IMG/VR virus record: IMGVR_UViG_3300046538_000057
Coordinates: 1 to 52,397 of that record
Source: a virus
Length of the DNA stretch: 52,397 nt
Direction: 5' to 3' (one strand)
Below, piece after piece: positions 6,208 to 14,020 of this stretch. The notes below the pieces were generated by a model. That model was not told where the DNA came from and searched no databases. It saw only the letters and a list, made by a program, of their open reading frames with translations. The position numbers were made by a program, and so were the translations under genes. Positions within the stretch are counted from its first letter, which is position 1, and each line of letters starts with the position of its first letter.

Positions 6208-6277
6208 AAACGACTCCCTCGCCGGTTGATACCTAATGGTAACCAACAGTTGCGGAGCCTTCAACGGTGTTACGCAA

Positions 6278-6305
6278 ATTTTAGTCCCTTCGAGGGGTCT
6301 TGCAA
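6278..6305 (-). promoter_or_regulatory. pR-like promoter of cro
   Basis: On the minus strand, -35 TTGCAA (6300-6305), 16-base spacer, -10 TAAAAT (6278-6283). The operator at 6283-6300 fills the spacer. The leader to the cro ATG is about 65 bases. Confidence 0.75.
6283..6300. promoter_or_regulatory. 18-bp dispersed operator in the cro promoter
   Basis: AGTCCCT-TCGA-GGGGTCT, two arm mismatches to the consensus. It lies between the -35 and -10 hexamers of the cro promoter, so binding would block RNA polymerase. Confidence 0.75.
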
Positions 6306-6331
6306 CTTAAAAATTATTTCATAGAAAGGAC

Positions 6332-6360
6332 TTTACAGGCTCGCAACCTTGAGTTACCTT
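6332..6360 (+). promoter_or_regulatory. pL-like promoter for the plus-strand early operon
   Basis: TTTACA (6332-6337), 17-base spacer, TACCTT (6355-6360). The late promoter candidate at 44366-44394 uses the same -10. An operator follows at about +9 to +26. Confidence 0.55.
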
Positions 6361-6375
6361 TTAGTCCATCGAGAC

Positions 6376-6393
6376 GGTCCCTTCCGAGAGACC
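6376..6393. promoter_or_regulatory. 18-bp dispersed operator downstream of the pL-like promoter
   Basis: GGTCCCT-TCCG-AGAGACC. It stands just downstream of the predicted start of the plus-strand early transcript and 134 bp before the HNH gene. Confidence 0.75.
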
Positions 6394-6526
6394 AGAAACG
6401 AACACGACTGGTGAAGCCGCCAGATAGCCCGGGATCAGCGAAATGATCTCCCAGCCCCGGAAAGCGGGACCGACTGGAACAAGTTCTTTTTGACGGAATA
6501 GATGAACAGCCAAATCTGGAGAACGC

Positions 6527-7003
6527 ATGAAATCGATCACCGCAGAAGATCTGGCCAAGGTTGTGAGTTATGACCAGAAAACAGGCGACTTCACAAGGGT
6601 ATCAACCGGAAATGTTGTTGGTGAGCCTGATCGCAAGGGTTACCTGATTTTCGTCGTTACAGGGATCGCCGTAAGGGCTCACAGGGCCGCGTGGCTCTAC
6701 ATGACTGGAAAGTGGCCGGAAGGTGAGATTGACCATATCAATGGAGTCACATCGGACAATCGATTCTCCAACCTTCGTGAATGCAGCCACCAACAGAACA
6801 ATCACAACCAGCCGATTAGAAAAAACAACACGTCAGGTGTAAAGGGCGTTTATTGGAATTCAGCAGCAAAGAAATGGGATGCGCGGGTCTGCCTGAATTA
6901 CAAAATTCACAATGGCGGCCTTTTTGACAGTCTTGAAGAAGCATCGGCAGCCGTAAGGTCTCTTCGAGAGAGGCTGCATGGCGAATTCGCAAACCATGGG
7001 TAA
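6527..7003 (+). CDS. HNH endonuclease with C-terminal AP2-like DNA-binding domain
   Basis: 158 residues. The HNH motif is EIDHINGVTSDNRFSNLREC at about residues 67-86, followed by Asn/Gln/His residues. The C-terminal part (SGVKGVYWNSAAKKWDARV) is an AP2-like domain as in many phage homing-type endonucleases. The ribosome-binding site is GGAGA. It sits where the CI repressor gene of a lambdoid phage would be and is followed by its own hairpin at 7007-7039, so it may be an insertion. It probably nicks or cuts DNA; the target is unknown. Confidence 0.85.
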   Translation: MKSITAEDLAKVVSYDQKTGDFTRVSTGNVVGEPDRKGYLIFVVTGIAVRAHRAAWLYMTGKWPEGEIDHINGVTSDNRFSNLRECSHQQNNHNQPIRKNNTSGVKGVYWNSAAKKWDARVCLNYKIHNGGLFDSLEEASAAVRSLRERLHGEFANHG

Positions 7004-7006
7004 CTT

Positions 7007-7039
7007 GTCCAGGCCGGTCGCCAGTAGCGCGGCCTGGAC
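7007..7039 (+). terminator. Perfect 10-bp hairpin after the HNH gene
   Basis: GTCCAGGCCG (7007-7016) pairs fully with CGGCCTGGAC (7030-7039). No long T run follows, so termination may be weak, or the hairpin may protect the mRNA. Confidence 0.5.
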
Positions 7040-7112
7040 CATTTCACCAGTGCCGATTCAATGAGTCGGCAGCGGGAAATCAACTAACCACAGCAAGCAG
7101 GGGTGCAAGCGC

Positions 7113-7307
7113 ATGAACAGCGAAACAGGGATGGCCCTTCAGGGCGAGGACTTTGAAATGAACGTGATCAGCCTTCGCGGGCTGTTCGTCACCGGGAAGA
7201 TGGGCGGATCTGCCACCTACCCGAGCGAACGAGCTGCACGACTGGCGCAGCAGCGGATGCCAGGCAGCGGCCAGGCTCGTACCTTTCGCCATCACAGCCG
7301 ACTTTAA
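7113..7307 (+). CDS. Small hypothetical protein
   Basis: 64 residues; AGGGGTG stands upstream of the ATG at a loose distance. The central part (MNVISLRGLFVTGKMGGSAT) looks like paired beta strands. No family recognised. It is the first of a series of short genes leading to the recombination genes. The exact start is uncertain. Confidence 0.5.
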   Translation: MNSETGMALQGEDFEMNVISLRGLFVTGKMGGSATYPSERAARLAQQRMPGSGQARTFRHHSRL

Positions 7308-7321
7308 CGCAGAAAAATAGC

Positions 7322-7339
7322 GGTCTCTTCCACGTCACC
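7322..7339. promoter_or_regulatory. Variant operator GGTCTCT-TCCA-CGTCACC
   Basis: Inverted exact copy of the site at 5307-5324 (the identity extends over 21 bp). It is 13 bp upstream of the gene at 7353, in the leader. Confidence 0.55.
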
Positions 7340-7352
7340 GAGGGAATCCATC

Positions 7353-7595
7353 ATGTTCAACACGACAGCAAGAGCGGTGTTCGATGAACGATTGAAAAAG
7401 ATCCACGCAATGCCCGCCGGCGACCTGGTCGGCAGCGAGTCGGAACTGAGTTACCTGGCTGGCTTTGTCTCCTACGCACTCTGGAATGGGGACATCAGCC
7501 ATGAAGAAGTAGGGCAGATGAACAGCAGTCTCACGGCGGCCCGAAGCGCTCGCGTCTCCCGCCTTTGCAGCGCCACCGAGAGGATGCACGCATGA
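7353..7595 (+). CDS. Small hypothetical protein
   Basis: 80 residues with a good ribosome-binding site (GAGGGA). The sequence is helical, with DERLKKIHAMPAGDLVGSES and FVSYALWNGDISHEEVGQMN. Its stop overlaps the ATG of the next gene (ATGA). Function unknown. A variant operator lies just upstream. Confidence 0.65.
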   Translation: MFNTTARAVFDERLKKIHAMPAGDLVGSESELSYLAGFVSYALWNGDISHEEVGQMNSSLTAARSARVSRLCSATERMHA

Positions 7596-7786
7596 CTACC
7601 GCACCGGTCAAATCACTGATTGACGAGCAGCTTGAGTCCATCGAGCGCAGCCTTGGAATTATCGAAGTCAGCACGCAGATCTACGGACTGCTGGGCATGC
7701 CCCGCGACTTCCGGGTGTGCGACCTCCCAAGGGAAATGGCAGCCACGCAGAAAGGCAGCAGGATTGCCGTGAGAGCACGGCAATGA
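7592..7786 (+). CDS. Small hypothetical protein
   Basis: 64 residues from the ATG that overlaps the previous stop. The N-terminal half is helical and acidic (KSLIDEQLESIERSLGIIEV), the C-terminal half basic. No family recognised. It is coupled at both ends to its neighbours. Confidence 0.6.
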   Translation: MTTAPVKSLIDEQLESIERSLGIIEVSTQIYGLLGMPRDFRVCDLPREMAATQKGSRIAVRARQ

Positions 7787-8172
7787 CGCAGACGCCAGAG
7801 GAAAAACTTGTCGAGCTGGCCAAGGCATACGCCCGGCACCGGAAAGCGCTGCGCGAGAACAGTCAGGCAATCCGCGACGCGCAAGCCAAGACAGACGAAT
7901 ACATCGACATGAAGCCCATCCGCCAAGAGTACATCGACGGAGTTCGTGAGGCTGCAACCCAGCCCGGCGCGCATGTTGAGTGGTACGGCTGGCTCCATGC
8001 AGTCAACAGTGTCACCGATAGCCGCAACGACGAAGAGGATCACCCTGAGTACGAGCGATTCAGGGAAGTCGCCCGCCTTATGGACGATCGCAAAGAGATC
8101 AACGCCCAAGGCGCCCGCATCCGCAACCGCCTGCGCATCATCGGCGACCAACTGCTGAGGGCTGAGCCATGA
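7783..8172 (+). CDS. Hypothetical charged helical protein
   Basis: 129 residues from ATG 7783, overlapping the previous stop. It is highly charged and helical (KLVELAKAYARHRKALRENS, RLMDDRKEINAQGARIRNRL), with an aromatic block VEWYGWLHAVNSVTD in the middle. Probably a small alpha-helical phage protein; no function assigned. The next start codon overlaps its stop. Confidence 0.65.
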   Translation: MTQTPEEKLVELAKAYARHRKALRENSQAIRDAQAKTDEYIDMKPIRQEYIDGVREAATQPGAHVEWYGWLHAVNSVTDSRNDEEDHPEYERFREVARLMDDRKEINAQGARIRNRLRIIGDQLLRAEP

Positions 8173-8291
8173 GAGCCCCACGCAAGCCAGTCAGGAAATA
8201 TCGCCCCGATCTGCACGACTGCGCCAAGGGGCGGATGCATGACGCGCCGAAGAAAGTCGTCACCACTATGCCGGGCGGGTATCTCGCCTGA
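8169..8291 (+). CDS. Very small basic protein
   Basis: 40 residues, ATG overlapping the stop of the preceding gene in an ATGA. It is very basic (RAPRKPVRKYR at the start) with one Cys and two His. Supported only by the overlap and by tight packing in the operon. Confidence 0.5.
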   Translation: MRAPRKPVRKYRPDLHDCAKGRMHDAPKKVVTTMPGGYLA

Positions 8292-8321
8292 CCACCACTG
8301 CCCCACTAATCGGAGGCAACC

Positions 8322-9737
8322 ATGTCAACCAGCTATGCAGACAGCGCCCAGGCCCGAGAGTGGGATCGGCGATACGACGACTACGGTCGGCCCAAGCAGG
8401 TATCGGCTGACTGCTTCCACGACTACGAGGCAAGCGCCGCCAGGAGCACTGAGCGGGAAGCGATCCGACTGGCCGAACGAAAGGCCGCCCAGGTGCGGAT
8501 CAATGCGGCAGTCGAGCAGATCGGCGACTTCTTTGGCTTGAATGACAATGTTTCTAACAGTCCCTTGCACGGGACAATCGACGTACAAGGGGTGAACATG
8601 AACGCAATGACCGAGCTGGCCACCGTGCCACCAAAGGAAACCGCTCTCGCTGTCTACAGCACGGCAAACGGTCTCGACCCATGGCTTGAGCAGATCCGCG
8701 GCGAAGTCGACAAGTTCCTGTCGGTGCTGCCGGATCTGACCACAAAGAAAGGCCGCGACCTGTATGCCTCGATGGCCTACAAGATCGCAAAATCAAAGAA
8801 CGCTCTCGACGATGCCGGCAAAAAACTTTCCGCCGAGCAGAAGGAAGTCCCGAAGAAGATCGACGCCGAACGTAAGCGGGTGTGGGACAAGTTGGAATTG
8901 TGGCAGAAGGAAGTGCGCAAGCCGCTGGATGACTGGCAGGAGGCGGAAGATCGCAGGATTGACGCCATCAATGACGCAATCGACCAGATCAAGGCTTTGG
9001 CATCAGGCCTGGACGGCATCACTGCCGCCGATCTGGAAGAGCGCATCGGAAGGGTTGACGCGGTCGCCATCGCCGACAAGTGGGCCGAGTTCCAGGCCGA
9101 AGCAGCACTGGCCAAGGAAAAGACGCTCGCCACCCTGCGCAGCGCGCTGACCGCCCGCCAGCAGTACGAATCGGATCAGGCTGAACTGGCGCAGCGCCGA
9201 GCGGATGACGAAGCCAGGGCGCAGCGTGAGCGCGATGAGCAGATCAGGAAGGAAGCAGCCGAGAAGGCCACCCGGGAGGCCGAAGAGAAGGCCGCGGCAA
9301 CCCGTGATGCCGAAGCCCGGAAGATCCGCGAAGACCAGGAGGCAGCGCAGAAGCGTGAAGACGACCTGAAGCGGCAAGCGGCGGACGCTGAGCGCCGAGT
9401 CGAGGACGCCAAACGCGAGAAGCTCGAAGCCGAGCAGCTGGCCGAACGTGACCGCAAGGAGGCAGCAGCCCGGCAAGAGAAGGCCGTCGAGCAAGCTCGC
9501 CTGGATGAGCAGAAGCGCGCAGACGATGCCGCAGCCGAGATTGTCCGCCAGCAGGATGCCCGGGCAGCCGATACGGCGCACCGAGGCAAGGTCAACCGGA
9601 CGGCTCTTGAGGCCCTGACGCAGATCAACGTAGCTGCAGATGGAAAGGTCGCTCGCTTCCTTGACGAAACAGAAGCCAAGGCAGTCATCGCCGCAATCAT
9701 TCGCGGGCAGATCCCGGCCATCGCCCTGACCTACTGA
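8322..9737 (+). CDS. Long coiled-coil phage protein, possibly a fusion of two genes
   Basis: 471 residues from ATG 8322 (GGAGG ribosome-binding site). Residues 1-75 are a charged domain. About 76-92 is a linker encoded by DNA that holds an 18-bp operator. From Met93 the protein reads as a separate protein (MNAMTELATVPPKETALAVY) with its own ribosome-binding site AGGGGTGAAC before ATG 8598. Residues 250-420 are a long Arg/Glu/Ala coiled coil. Such coiled-coil proteins occur next to Sak4/SSB genes in Pseudomonas phages. Either start may be used; I favour 8322 for the full frame, with internal initiation at 8598. Confidence 0.7.
   Translation: MSTSYADSAQAREWDRRYDDYGRPKQVSADCFHDYEASAARSTEREAIRLAERKAAQVRINAAVEQIGDFFGLNDNVSNSPLHGTIDVQGVNMNAMTELATVPPKETALAVYSTANGLDPWLEQIRGEVDKFLSVLPDLTTKKGRDLYASMAYKIAKSKNALDDAGKKLSAEQKEVPKKIDAERKRVWDKLELWQKEVRKPLDDWQEAEDRRIDAINDAIDQIKALASGLDGITAADLEERIGRVDAVAIADKWAEFQAEAALAKEKTLATLRSALTARQQYESDQAELAQRRADDEARAQRERDEQIRKEAAEKATREAEEKAAATRDAEARKIREDQEAAQKREDDLKRQAADAERRVEDAKREKLEAEQLAERDRKEAAARQEKAVEQARLDEQKRADDAAAEIVRQQDARAADTAHRGKVNRTALEALTQINVAADGKVARFLDETEAKAVIAAIIRGQIPAIALTY
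8559..8576. promoter_or_regulatory. 18-bp dispersed operator inside the coiled-coil gene
   Basis: AGTCCCT-TGCA-CGGGACA, one mismatch in the core arms. It lies 22 bp upstream of the internal ATG 8598 with its own ribosome-binding site. No clear -35/-10 pair was found around it. Confidence 0.6.
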
Positions 9738-9744
9738 GGTCCGC

Positions 9745-9888
9745 ATGAACACACCACGACTGACCGCCCAGCTCGACTGGATGACGGTAGGCGCGTTCGA
9801 CCCTGAGCAGTTCCAGGGCGATCAGCGCAAGGAATACGAAGACGAGGCGCTGAAAATTGAGCGCCAGTGGGACAACCAGCCAATTTGA
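9745..9888 (+). CDS. Small acidic protein upstream of the Sak4-like gene
   Basis: 47 residues, Trp-containing and acidic (LDWMTVGAFDPEQFQGDQRK near the start). It fits tightly between the coiled-coil protein (seven bases) and the Sak4-like gene (nine bases). No family recognised. Confidence 0.55.
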   Translation: MNTPRLTAQLDWMTVGAFDPEQFQGDQRKEYEDEALKIERQWDNQPI

Positions 9889-9897
9889 GGTGCCGAC

Positions 9898-10536
9898 ATG
9901 GCAACTGTAACCCTGATCCTCGGCAAGTCCGGCAGCGGCAAGAGCGCATCGATGCGCAACTTCAAGCCAGAAGACGTAGCCCTGATCCAAGTCATCAAAA
10001 AGCCCCTCCCGTTCCGCGACTCCAAGACCTGGAAGCCATACGTCACGGACGACTGGAACAAGGTCATCGGCGCCACTCGCCAGACGAAGCGGAAGGTGAT
10101 CGTGATCGATGACTTCCAATACATCTTGGCGAACGAGTTCATGCGCCGGAGCGAGGAAAAGGGCTTCGACAAGTTCACCGAGATCGGCCGGCACACCTGG
10201 AACATCTTCGAGGCGCTGCTCCATCTGCCCGACGACGTTCGCGTCTACATCCTCAGCCACACCGAGGAAACGGACGCCGGTCAGATCAAGATGAAAACCA
10301 TCGGCAAGATGCTGGACGAAAAGATCACGCTGGAAGGCATGGTCACCATCGTTCTCCGGTCGGTCGTCCAGGACGGCCAGCACTTCTTCAGTACTCGAAA
10401 CAACGGATCGGACACGACGAAAGCCCCGATGGGCATGTTCGACGAAAACACCATCGAAAACGACCTCGCCGCAGTCGATGCCGCGATCGTTGCCTACTAC
10501 GAAATCAAACCAGCTCAGGCCACTCAGGCCGCATAA
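9898..10536 (+). CDS. Sak4-like P-loop recombinase
   Basis: 212 residues. Walker A is GKSGSGKS at 9-16 and Walker B is KVIVID at 66-71, followed by Asp and Gln. Sak4 proteins are short RecA-like ATPases of phages that anneal single strands, act with a partner SSB and replace Red-beta-type annealing. The next gene encodes an SSB-like protein, which supports this reading. It acts in the cytoplasm during replication and recombination. An alternative is a generic AAA ATPase. Confidence 0.8.
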   Translation: MATVTLILGKSGSGKSASMRNFKPEDVALIQVIKKPLPFRDSKTWKPYVTDDWNKVIGATRQTKRKVIVIDDFQYILANEFMRRSEEKGFDKFTEIGRHTWNIFEALLHLPDDVRVYILSHTEETDAGQIKMKTIGKMLDEKITLEGMVTIVLRSVVQDGQHFFSTRNNGSDTTKAPMGMFDENTIENDLAAVDAAIVAYYEIKPAQATQAA

Positions 10537-10548
10537 GGAAAGCCCACC

Positions 10549-11214
10549 ATGTTCAATCTTGACGCCAACGCAGCACGCTCCGCCGACAACAAATCGGCAT
10601 TTATCGACGAATCCGGCAAGTACATCGGCGCATTCAATCGCGCCGAGTACATGGAAAAGCAGGACACCGGGTCGACCGGCATCGGCTTTACCTTCAAGTC
10701 CCGCGACGGCGCTGAAGGCCAGTTTTACGTGAACCTGACCTACCAGCACGGCAAGCGCAATGAAGGCGGCTATTCACTGTTGAACGCAATCATGGCCTGT
10801 ATGCAGCTGCGCAAGGTTGAAAGCCCCAAGCCGATGGAGATCGAAAAGTGGGACAAGGACGCAGGCCAGCGCGTGAAGGTGACCGTCCCGAGCTTTGCCG
10901 AGTTCGTCGGCAAGCCGATCGGCCTGCTGCTTCAGATGGAAATCGAAAAGAACAGCACCACCGGCATGGAGCGCCCGACGATCTTCGCCCCATTCAGCGC
11001 CGAGTCGGAAAAGACCGCATCTGAAATCCTCGATCAGCGCTGCACGTCGCCAGCCAAGCTGGAAAAGATGGTTCAGCAGATCGCCAAGAAGCCGGTCGTT
11101 GACCGCCGCCCGAAAGGCAGTCAGCACCAGCAGTACGGCGACACCAACCACCAGAGCGGGCCAATGGCCGACGGTCCTGACTACTTTGAAGACGACGGAA
11201 TCCCGTTTGATTGA
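10549..11214 (+). CDS. SSB-like protein partner of Sak4
   Basis: 221 residues ending in the acidic tail YFEDDGIPFD, the hallmark of bacterial and phage single-strand-binding proteins, whose tail recruits repair enzymes. The N-terminal 140 residues have beta-strand character (STGIGFTFKSRDGAEGQFYV). The linker around 180-210 is Gln/Gly-rich. The gene follows the Sak4-like gene by 12 bases, the pairing known from other phages where SSB stimulates annealing by Sak4. Confidence 0.75.
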   Translation: MFNLDANAARSADNKSAFIDESGKYIGAFNRAEYMEKQDTGSTGIGFTFKSRDGAEGQFYVNLTYQHGKRNEGGYSLLNAIMACMQLRKVESPKPMEIEKWDKDAGQRVKVTVPSFAEFVGKPIGLLLQMEIEKNSTTGMERPTIFAPFSAESEKTASEILDQRCTSPAKLEKMVQQIAKKPVVDRRPKGSQHQQYGDTNHQSGPMADGPDYFEDDGIPFD

Positions 11215-11290
11215 TCGTCGCGCCGCATAGCAACAACCCGATGCCGGAATCACGGCATCGGTCATTCAGCAAAAACCATAGGGGTAACAG

Positions 11291-11962
11291 ATGAGCGCAA
11301 TTATCTTTGATTCGGAGACTACAGGCCTGAAAGACCCGCAAATGGTCGAAGGCGCCTATCTCAAACTCGCCGACATCCAGACCCTGGAAGTCGTCGAAGA
11401 ATTCCTGCAACGCTACAAGGCGGACAAGCCGATCGAGCTGGGCGCGCTGGCTACCAGCCATATCTACGACGAAGAGCTGGTCGACTGCCCGCCGCACACC
11501 GAATTCGCCCTTCCTGCCGGAACCACCTACATCATCGGACACAACGTCGACTACGACTGGAACGTGATCGGCCAACCGGACGTGAAACGCATCTGCACCC
11601 AGGCGCTGAGCCGTGCGCTATGGCCGGATGCTGACTCGCACAGCCAGTCGGCGATGATCTACCTGCACTACCGGGATCAAGCGCGCGACCTGCTGAAGAA
11701 CGCTCACGCCGCGCTCGACGACGTGCACAACTGCCGCCGCCTGCTGATCGCGATCATCAATCGCCTGATCTTTGAGCCTGGTCAGGAACTGGGAAGCTGG
11801 GAGCGGTTGTGGGAAATCTCGGAAGAGGCCCGCATCCCGACTGTGATCCGCTTCGGCAAGCATTCCGGCTCGAAAATCGCCGACATTCCGGCCGACTACA
11901 AGCGCTGGCTGCTCGGCCAGGCCGACGCTGACCCGTACCTGCGCAAGGCGCTGACCAAATAA
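11291..11962 (+). CDS. DnaQ-type 3'-5' exonuclease
   Basis: 223 residues. Exonuclease motif I is DSETTGL (residues 7-13, the two acidic metal ligands being Asp7 and Glu9); motif II is HNVDYDW near 90; motif III is HAALDDVHNC near 141. These mark a DEDDh exonuclease like ExoX or the DnaQ epsilon subunit. The C-terminus (FGKHSGSKIADIPADYKRWL) is a DUF3820-like block often fused to such nucleases. It likely works with the Sak4/SSB pair in repair or recombination. A hairpin terminator follows. Confidence 0.87.
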   Translation: MSAIIFDSETTGLKDPQMVEGAYLKLADIQTLEVVEEFLQRYKADKPIELGALATSHIYDEELVDCPPHTEFALPAGTTYIIGHNVDYDWNVIGQPDVKRICTQALSRALWPDADSHSQSAMIYLHYRDQARDLLKNAHAALDDVHNCRRLLIAIINRLIFEPGQELGSWERLWEISEEARIPTVIRFGKHSGSKIADIPADYKRWLLGQADADPYLRKALTK

Positions 11963-11980
11963 CCGACCAAGTAACCGACA

Positions 11981-12012
11981 AAAAGGGCGCCATGAGCGCC
12001 CTTTCCTTTGGG
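11981..12012 (+). terminator. Rho-independent terminator after the exonuclease gene
   Basis: AAAGGGCGC (11982-11990) and GCGCCCTTT (11996-12004) form a 9-bp stem with a five-base loop, followed by CCTTT. It separates the Sak4-SSB-exonuclease group from the next genes. Confidence 0.65.
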
Positions 12013-12018
12013 TGCCAA

Positions 12019-12513
12019 ATGAACCAATACAACGACCTCCGAATTATTGACCGATCGACACTGGCCTCTGCACAAGAAGCGTTCCTGCGCTCCGGCGGCA
12101 AAATCGACGTGCTACAAACCTTCGAATTCAAACCCCTCCCCCCGCGCATCGAGCCTCAGCTGACGCAGGAAGAGATCGAGCTACGACAGATTGCCGATCA
12201 AATCCGAACGCTGAGCGTGACGATGATCAAGCTGGACCTGGCCAAGCACCTTGGCATTTCTCAAGACCGCGTGACGAAGATCTGCAAGCAGTTCGGTATC
12301 AGCCTCAAGTCCGGCGCAGGGCGCGCCTCAGGGAAGAAGGGCGTCTACATCATCGACCCGGAAGAGGACAAGGCGCTGGTCGAACGGCTTCGCGCGATGG
12401 CTGAGATTGGAGTGTCGAAGCGACAGGCCGGCGCCCACCTTAAAATCGGCTGGCACAAGATGACGCGCCTGGTCGACACCTTCCAGATTCGATTCAAAGG
12501 GACGCGCAAGTAA
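12019..12513 (+). CDS. DNA-binding protein with two helix-turn-helix-like segments
   Basis: 164 residues from ATG 12019; an earlier in-frame ATG lies inside the terminator hairpin and was not chosen. Segments MIKLDLAKHLGISQDRVTKI (about 73-92) and VSKRQAGAHLKIGWHKMTRL (about 135-154) each look like HTH units. It may be a transcription regulator of the plus-strand operon. No specific family recognised. Confidence 0.65.
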   Translation: MNQYNDLRIIDRSTLASAQEAFLRSGGKIDVLQTFEFKPLPPRIEPQLTQEEIELRQIADQIRTLSVTMIKLDLAKHLGISQDRVTKICKQFGISLKSGAGRASGKKGVYIIDPEEDKALVERLRAMAEIGVSKRQAGAHLKIGWHKMTRLVDTFQIRFKGTRK

Positions 12514-12585
12514 TGCGACTCCGATCAGGGGTGCGCCAGCGTGCGCGCCTCATCCAGCACCAACTGCCAGCGAGCGGGCTATCGA

Positions 12586-13044
12586 ATGAAAAAGCGCAAG
12601 CCGAACAACATGCGTGCCAGGGTCGAGCGAGCCTGCCGGGCACTGCTCCGGACCAATCACACTTGCATCGTGAATATCGATCCGAGCGGCAAGCAGTCGC
12701 TTTTCAACGCGGCCAACTCCCGTCGAATTATCAGTCATCAAATCGGTAGCGCCATCTTTGAAATAGCGCACCGATGGACGATTTACATCAGCTGCATGTG
12801 TATCGACCAGGCCGGCGCCGAATACTGCAAGTCCGTCGAGGTCTCGCCAGTAGGCGTTCATCTGGCGGCGAATATTTCGGACGTGATCGAGCACTTCTAT
12901 ATCGAGCTGCGCGACTCATGCAACGCCCAGCACCTAGCCGCGAGCGGCTGGATTGCGATCCCCTACGAAACATCGCTGGAAGAAAAGCAGGCGGCTCAGC
13001 TGTTCGAGGCCGCCGGGGCATGGAACCAAAGGAAGGCGGCATAA
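12586..13044 (+). CDS. Hypothetical protein with mixed alpha/beta sequence
   Basis: 152 residues from ATG 12586, where the sequence becomes strongly basic (MKKRKPNNMRARVERACRAL). Earlier in-frame starts give an extension with no good ribosome-binding site. Several Cys residues and a beta-strand pattern (RWTIYISCMCID) are present. Conserved-looking but without an assigned function. The next gene begins one base after its stop. Confidence 0.6.
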   Translation: MKKRKPNNMRARVERACRALLRTNHTCIVNIDPSGKQSLFNAANSRRIISHQIGSAIFEIAHRWTIYISCMCIDQAGAEYCKSVEVSPVGVHLAANISDVIEHFYIELRDSCNAQHLAASGWIAIPYETSLEEKQAAQLFEAAGAWNQRKAA

Positions 13045-13045
13045 C

Positions 13046-13447
13046 ATGGCGAAGACGACGAAGGAGCGGTCAGCGAAGGCCGCGAAGAAGCGCGAGCAGT
13101 ACGACGAGAAAGAATTGCGACACCGCGTAAGGGTCGGCATTCATCAGGCGATGGACCGCATCCGGGAGCGATCAGGCACCGAAGAAATCAGCGAAGTCAT
13201 GCAGCTGGCCATCCTCAAGATGGACGCGATGACTGACGCCGAGCTTCTGGCCTTCCTTGCCGTCCCGCGCCACGAAATCAAGATAAGCAAAAAGTTGCGC
13301 GCCAAGTTCGATATGGCATCGCAACGTCAAGCCAGTTATCACTGTGATGACGATGATGACAGTGAATACGAAGTAATCGAACCGAACCGCCTGCCGCACG
13401 GCCCCGACGAATGCGCCAAGGCCCAACTCGACATCCTCAGCCAGTGA
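13046..13447 (+). CDS. Hypothetical charged protein with acidic patch
   Basis: 133 residues. It has a basic N-terminus (TKERSAKAAKKREQYDEKEL), a helical middle and a run of five Asp residues (CDDDDDSEYE) near 100. No family recognised. Its position between small early genes suggests a host-takeover or accessory role, without direct support. Confidence 0.6.
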   Translation: MAKTTKERSAKAAKKREQYDEKELRHRVRVGIHQAMDRIRERSGTEEISEVMQLAILKMDAMTDAELLAFLAVPRHEIKISKKLRAKFDMASQRQASYHCDDDDDSEYEVIEPNRLPHGPDECAKAQLDILSQ

Positions 13448-13463
13448 CCACGGAGAAACCCGC

Positions 13464-13622
13464 ATGGAAACCACAACCTACACCCACCGCCCGACCGGGC
13501 GCACCTACTCGCTGGCTCGCACTTCTGCCGAGTTCGCGATCCTGCATCACCTGACGGGCGGGGCGAAGTTTGTTCGCCGCGGTGACCTGGTAGACGGCAG
13601 CGTTTGGAGTGAGAAGGCATGA
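13464..13622 (+). CDS. Small hypothetical protein coupled to the ASCH gene
   Basis: 52 residues with ribosome-binding site GGAGA; the stop overlaps the ATG of the next gene (ATGA). It contains a beta-like segment (GAKFVRRGDLVDGSVW) reminiscent of small SH3-like or KOW-like folds. Short but well supported by coupling on both sides. Confidence 0.6.
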   Translation: METTTYTHRPTGRTYSLARTSAEFAILHHLTGGAKFVRRGDLVDGSVWSEKA

Positions 13623-14020
13623 AAGCACTTTCAATTCGACAGCCCTGGGCCTGGCTCATCATTCATGGCGGCAAGAACATCGAGAACCGCACATGGCACA
13701 CGAAGCACCGGGGGAGATTCCTGGTGCACGCTTCAAAGGGCATGACCAATAAGGAGTATTGCGACGGCCTGGAGTTCGCTATGAGGGTCGGGCTGATTCA
13801 GGAGCTGCGCGACTTCCCAACATCCCAGCAAATGCTGCAAAGCTGGTGCGGCGGCATCATCGGCTCGGTTGAGCTGGTCGATAGCGTCGATACCAGCGAC
13901 TCGCCCTGGTACATGGGGGAAAAGGCGTTCTTGCTGCGCGATCCGAAGCCGCTGCCATTCACGCCGCTCAAAGGCCGGCTGAGCTTCTTCGATGTTCCTG
14001 ACGAACTGGTGAAGCCATGA
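13619..14020 (+). CDS. ASCH-domain protein
   Basis: 133 residues. It begins MKALSIRQPWAWLIIHGGKN followed by IENRTW, the signature of the ASCH family (a PUA-like fold). GIIGSVELVDSVD forms the later strand. ASCH proteins are thought to bind RNA or modified nucleotides, and some act as ribonucleases; phage homologues are common in early regions. The exact role is unknown. Start and stop both overlap the neighbours. Confidence 0.85.
   Translation: MKALSIRQPWAWLIIHGGKNIENRTWHTKHRGRFLVHASKGMTNKEYCDGLEFAMRVGLIQELRDFPTSQQMLQSWCGGIIGSVELVDSVDTSDSPWYMGEKAFLLRDPKPLPFTPLKGRLSFFDVPDELVKP

Larger units (their letters stand above)
6208..6526. other. Divergent early control region without a CI gene
   Basis: 319 bp holding two back-to-back promoters and two 18-bp operators, the layout of a lambdoid immunity region. 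I see no convincing gene. A minus-strand frame of 65 codons (6361-6558) runs through the operator, has no good ribosome-binding site and does not resemble a repressor. Confidence 0.7.

Noticed and set aside
6361-6558. 65-codon minus-strand frame in the control region, at the place of CI
   Set aside because: It overlaps an operator and the HNH start, lacks a ribosome-binding site and shows no HTH or peptidase motif.
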